16,235 bases of DNA, taken from NCBI GenBank assembly GCA_947464215.1, contig CANHVX010000011.1, positions 1-16,235 of the forward strand, written 5' to 3'. A program made the translations under genes and the position numbers. Every line of letters begins with the position of its first letter. Position 1 is the first letter of the stretch. The DNA is from Pseudomonadaceae bacterium (lineage in GTDB: Bacteria; Pseudomonadota; Alphaproteobacteria; UBA2136; UBA6156). This document shows positions 14,383 to 16,235 of the stretch, piece after piece. Under the pieces are notes generated by a model, which was given only the letters and a program-made list of their open reading frames with translations, ran no database searches and was not told the DNA's origin.

Positions 14383-14904
14383 CTAATAATATGTATCCGA
14401 GACCAAAATAACCCGCGCGCTCGAAAATACGGTAAAATGCAGCTGGATACCGGTCATATTCTTCACACGCTCGGCCAACATGGCAAAAAACTCACCAAAG
14501 GGGGCTTCGGCGGTCAGGTTCACGCGCTCGTCCATCAGGTCGGTGTTGTCGGGCGAAAGGCGCCATTTCACCTGCCATGGCCCCGTGAACTGCGCCGCCT
14601 GGCGAACGACATCCGTCACCACATCTTTTAGTTTTGCATCATTAACGTCCAGCACCAAGCGCACATCATCAAGGGCCACATTTTCAGGCGTGCCGCCGGC
14701 AATAAGCCCCTCGGTGGGGGAAATACTCTGGTGCACATCACGCGGGAGGCTTTGCGGTTCTCCCGGCGCCATGCTCACATAGCGGTCACGAGCTTGGCGG
14801 AACGCCGCCTCGGCTTCGGCCGCTGTAGGCGCGGCGGCAACCTGTGCCAAGGCCATTGCGGGCGCAAGCGCAGCCAGAACCAAAGTCAAAAGAGAACCAT
14901 ACAT
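14383..14904 (-). CDS. TcpQ-like periplasmic protein, putative secretin partner
   Basis: This encodes 173 residues. A Sec signal peptide (MYGSLLTLVLAALAPAMALA) is followed by an Ala-rich helix (AAEAEAAFRQARDRYV), a variable linker, and a C-terminal domain at about 77-169. In that domain KLKDVVTDVVRQ, then WQVKWRL, and later FFAMLAERVKNMTGIQLHF, then ARVILV, follow the TcpQ/PilL pattern seen beside type IVb pilus secretins, where the partner helps localise or stabilise the channel. The match is by architecture; sequence similarity is limited. ATG 14904 is chosen for the signal peptide, but no good ribosome site is seen; an upstream GTG at 14931 would add nine residues. It is first in the operon: its TAG stop is part of the secretin's ribosome site, 13 bases before the secretin ATG. 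Confidence 0.75.
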   Translation of the reverse strand: MYGSLLTLVLAALAPAMALAQVAAAPTAAEAEAAFRQARDRYVSMAPGEPQSLPRDVHQSISPTEGLIAGGTPENVALDDVRLVLDVNDAKLKDVVTDVVRQAAQFTGPWQVKWRLSPDNTDLMDERVNLTAEAPFGEFFAMLAERVKNMTGIQLHFTVFSSARVILVSDTYY

Positions 14905-14995
14905 GGGCGGTATGCTAACCGAAAGCGGCACTCAGCGGCAGCACAGATGGGCAAAATCCCACAACTGCCCTCGTGCGCCGTGGCCATTGCGCAAC

Positions 14996-15019
14996 AAGGG
15001 GCAGGCTGGTATGCCCCTT
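14996..15019. promoter_or_regulatory. Hairpin in the divergent intergenic region
   Basis: AAGGGGCA (14996-15003) and TGCCCCTT (15012-15019) are a perfect 8-bp inverted repeat with an eight-base loop, followed on plus by CCTCTTTT. It lies between the divergently read TcpQ-like gene and the DUF1294 gene. No plus-strand gene ends before it, so it is more likely an operator or leader hairpin than a terminator. Confidence 0.5.
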
Positions 15020-15059
15020 CCTCTTTTCAAAGGGCGCGGTCAGGTTAAGATACAGGCGC

Positions 15060-15419
15060 ATGAATAGCCTTATATCTCTTATGTTGGGCCTTGGCCTGCC
15101 CGCAGCGCTCACCGCTATGTATACCACCACGCTCAATTTTGCGCCATTGTGGGTGTGGATGTTTGGCATTAACGCCATGCTGTTTGGGCTGATGGGCAAA
15201 GATAAATTCGCCGCCAGCCGCAAGGGCGCGGCCCGCACGCCAGAAATCACGCTTTACACGCTCACGTTGCTGGGCGGCACACCGGCGCTGTTTCTGGGCC
15301 GATATCTGTTTCGGCACAAAACCAAGAAGGAAACGTTCAACAACGGCCTCTATGCCGTTTTGGTCGCCCAAGCTATAGGCATTTGGTATTTCTGGTCCAC
15401 GCTGAAATCGTGGATGTAA
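15060..15419 (+). CDS. DUF1294 family small membrane protein
   Basis: This encodes 119 residues. Hydrophobic segments at about 3-22, 28-46, 66-82 and 97-112 suggest three or four membrane spans. The family core is present: GKDKFAA (46-52), ARTPEITLY (58-66), LLGGTPALFLGRYLF (70-84) and RHKTKKETF (85-93), matching the DK...R.pE...lGG...fRHKt.K..F pattern of DUF1294. The function of the family is unknown. ATG 15060 is chosen because the hydrophobic segment begins right after it; the ribosome site (AGG at six bases) is weak. glmU starts 39 bases downstream on the same strand, with two competing hairpins between. Confidence 0.88.
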   Translation: MNSLISLMLGLGLPAALTAMYTTTLNFAPLWVWMFGINAMLFGLMGKDKFAASRKGAARTPEITLYTLTLLGGTPALFLGRYLFRHKTKKETFNNGLYAVLVAQAIGIWYFWSTLKSWM

Positions 15420-15457
15420 CGCTGGCTTCAGCGCCACAAATCGGCTAAATTGGCGCT
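15420..15457 (+). promoter_or_regulatory. Two mutually exclusive hairpins before glmU
   Basis: CGCTG-GCTT-CAGCG (15420-15433) and AGCGCCA...TGGCGCT (15430-15436 with 15451-15457) share bases 15430-15433, so only one can form. The second ends one base before the glmU ATG and would cover the ribosome-binding region. No clear Shine-Dalgarno is seen. Confidence 0.5.
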
Positions 15458-15458
15458 C

Positions 15459-16235
15459 ATGGAAAACTGCGCAATTGTCATCTTGGCCGCGGGCAAAGGC
15501 ACGCGGATGAAATCCGAACTGCCAAAAGTTCTTCACGGGTTTGCCAATCGCCCGATGCTGGGCCATCTGCTGGCGGCCACGCGCGCGCTTAGGCCCGCCC
15601 GCACGGTGGTCATCACCGGGTTTGGGGCCGAGGCCACCGAGGCCTACTGCAACGCGCATATTCCGGGGTGCGAGTTTGTCCGCCAGACCGAGCAACGCGG
15701 CACCGGCCACGCCGTGCAGATGTGCCAACCCCTGCTGGGCAACCATCAGGGCCCCATCATCATGCTGTATGGCGATGTCATGCTCACCACGCGCGAGGAT
15801 GTGTTGCCCACTCTGCTGGCGCGCCAGGCGGAAAATCCTTTAGGGCTCAATCTGCTGGCCGCCAAGGTCGAAAATCCCCAGGGCTTGGGCCGCCTGATGC
15901 ACCAGGACGGGCGCCTCATCAACGTCGAGGAAAAAGATTGCACGTCTGCCCAACGCACCATCACCACGGCCAACCCGGGCATCTATTGCATTCATGGCCC
16001 GGCCCTGTGGCCCCTGCTCGCCAAACTCACCCCCAACAACGCCCAACACGAGCTGTATCTCACCGATGTTATCGCCCACGCTGCAGAAGCCGGGCTCACC
16101 GTCACCATGTCCGAAGTCAAGGCCGAGCGGCCCGAAATGGGCATCAACAGCCGGGCGGAATTGGCGGCCTATGACGCGCTGTATCAAAACCGCAAACGCA
16201 TGGCCGCCATGGCCGCCGGCGCCACGCTTGTCCAA
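15459..16235 (+). CDS. glmU: Bifunctional GlmU, N-terminal uridylyltransferase part (3'-truncated by window)
   Basis: 259 codons are visible, open to the window edge. GlmU acetylates glucosamine-1-phosphate and couples it to UTP, giving UDP-GlcNAc for peptidoglycan and lipopolysaccharide. The pyrophosphorylase domain is recognisable: LAAGKGTRMKS (9-19), LPKVLH with Lys23, QTEQRGTGHA (76-85), LYGDV with metal-binding Asp106, VEEKD (156-160), NAQHELYLTDV (194-204) and MGINSRAELA with Asn230. Small departures from the usual text are GDVML for GDVPL, ANPGIY for (V/L)NTGIY, and AQHELYLTD for AQGEYYLTD. The left-handed beta-helix acetyltransferase domain lies beyond the window, so a single-domain uridylyltransferase cannot be excluded. 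Confidence 0.9.
   Translation, partial: MENCAIVILAAGKGTRMKSELPKVLHGFANRPMLGHLLAATRALRPARTVVITGFGAEATEAYCNAHIPGCEFVRQTEQRGTGHAVQMCQPLLGNHQGPIIMLYGDVMLTTREDVLPTLLARQAENPLGLNLLAAKVENPQGLGRLMHQDGRLINVEEKDCTSAQRTITTANPGIYCIHGPALWPLLAKLTPNNAQHELYLTDVIAHAAEAGLTVTMSEVKAERPEMGINSRAELAAYDALYQNRKRMAAMAAGATLVQ

Overview
The window looks like chromosomal DNA of an uncultured alphaproteobacterium. The S4 protein lacks the zinc-binding cysteines and resembles the alphaproteobacterial form. groESL carries a CIRCE operator lying inside a possible RpoH-type promoter. There are many palindromic intergenic repeats of the GTCATTGCGAG and GTCATCCCGG kinds. The assignment is by recognition only and cannot be taken below class.

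Layout. At 1-556 is the tail of a MinD/BY-kinase-like P-loop ATPase. At 758-1942 (minus) is a secreted protein with a stalk-like middle and a C-terminal C-type lectin domain. It is bracketed on both sides by the same direct repeat families (A, F and B). From 1967 to 3327 no gene is supportable: this is a repeat mosaic ending in an extremely G-poor zone with about 130-140 bp direct repeats. Then come rpsD (minus, strong terminator at 3328-3355) and a gene with a degraded Nudix-like fold (minus). Facing away is the plus-strand run uvrD-prmA-M24 peptidase, followed by CIRCE-groES-groEL-terminator and a small unrecognised gene at 11558-11947. A convergent hairpin separates that gene from a minus-strand operon: TcpQ-like protein, lipoprotein secretin, L,D-transpeptidase. 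At the right edge, plus strand, are a DUF1294 membrane protein and the first 259 codons of glmU, which runs off the window.

How the parts fit. Most genes are housekeeping: ribosome (rpsD, prmA), DNA repair (uvrD), proteostasis (groESL, M24 peptidase) and envelope precursor synthesis (glmU). The accessory content is the three-gene operon at 11995-14904, which suggests a type IVb-pilus-like outer-membrane channel with a wall-modifying enzyme encoded next to it, and the lectin locus at 557-3327. The lectin locus is the most unusual part. It has a galactose-type QPD motif, an octanucleotide tandem repeat that places an ATG every 8 bases at the gene start, and flanking direct repeats that could let the gene be lost or exchanged. 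No reverse transcriptase, CRISPR array, transposase, tRNA or rRNA was found.
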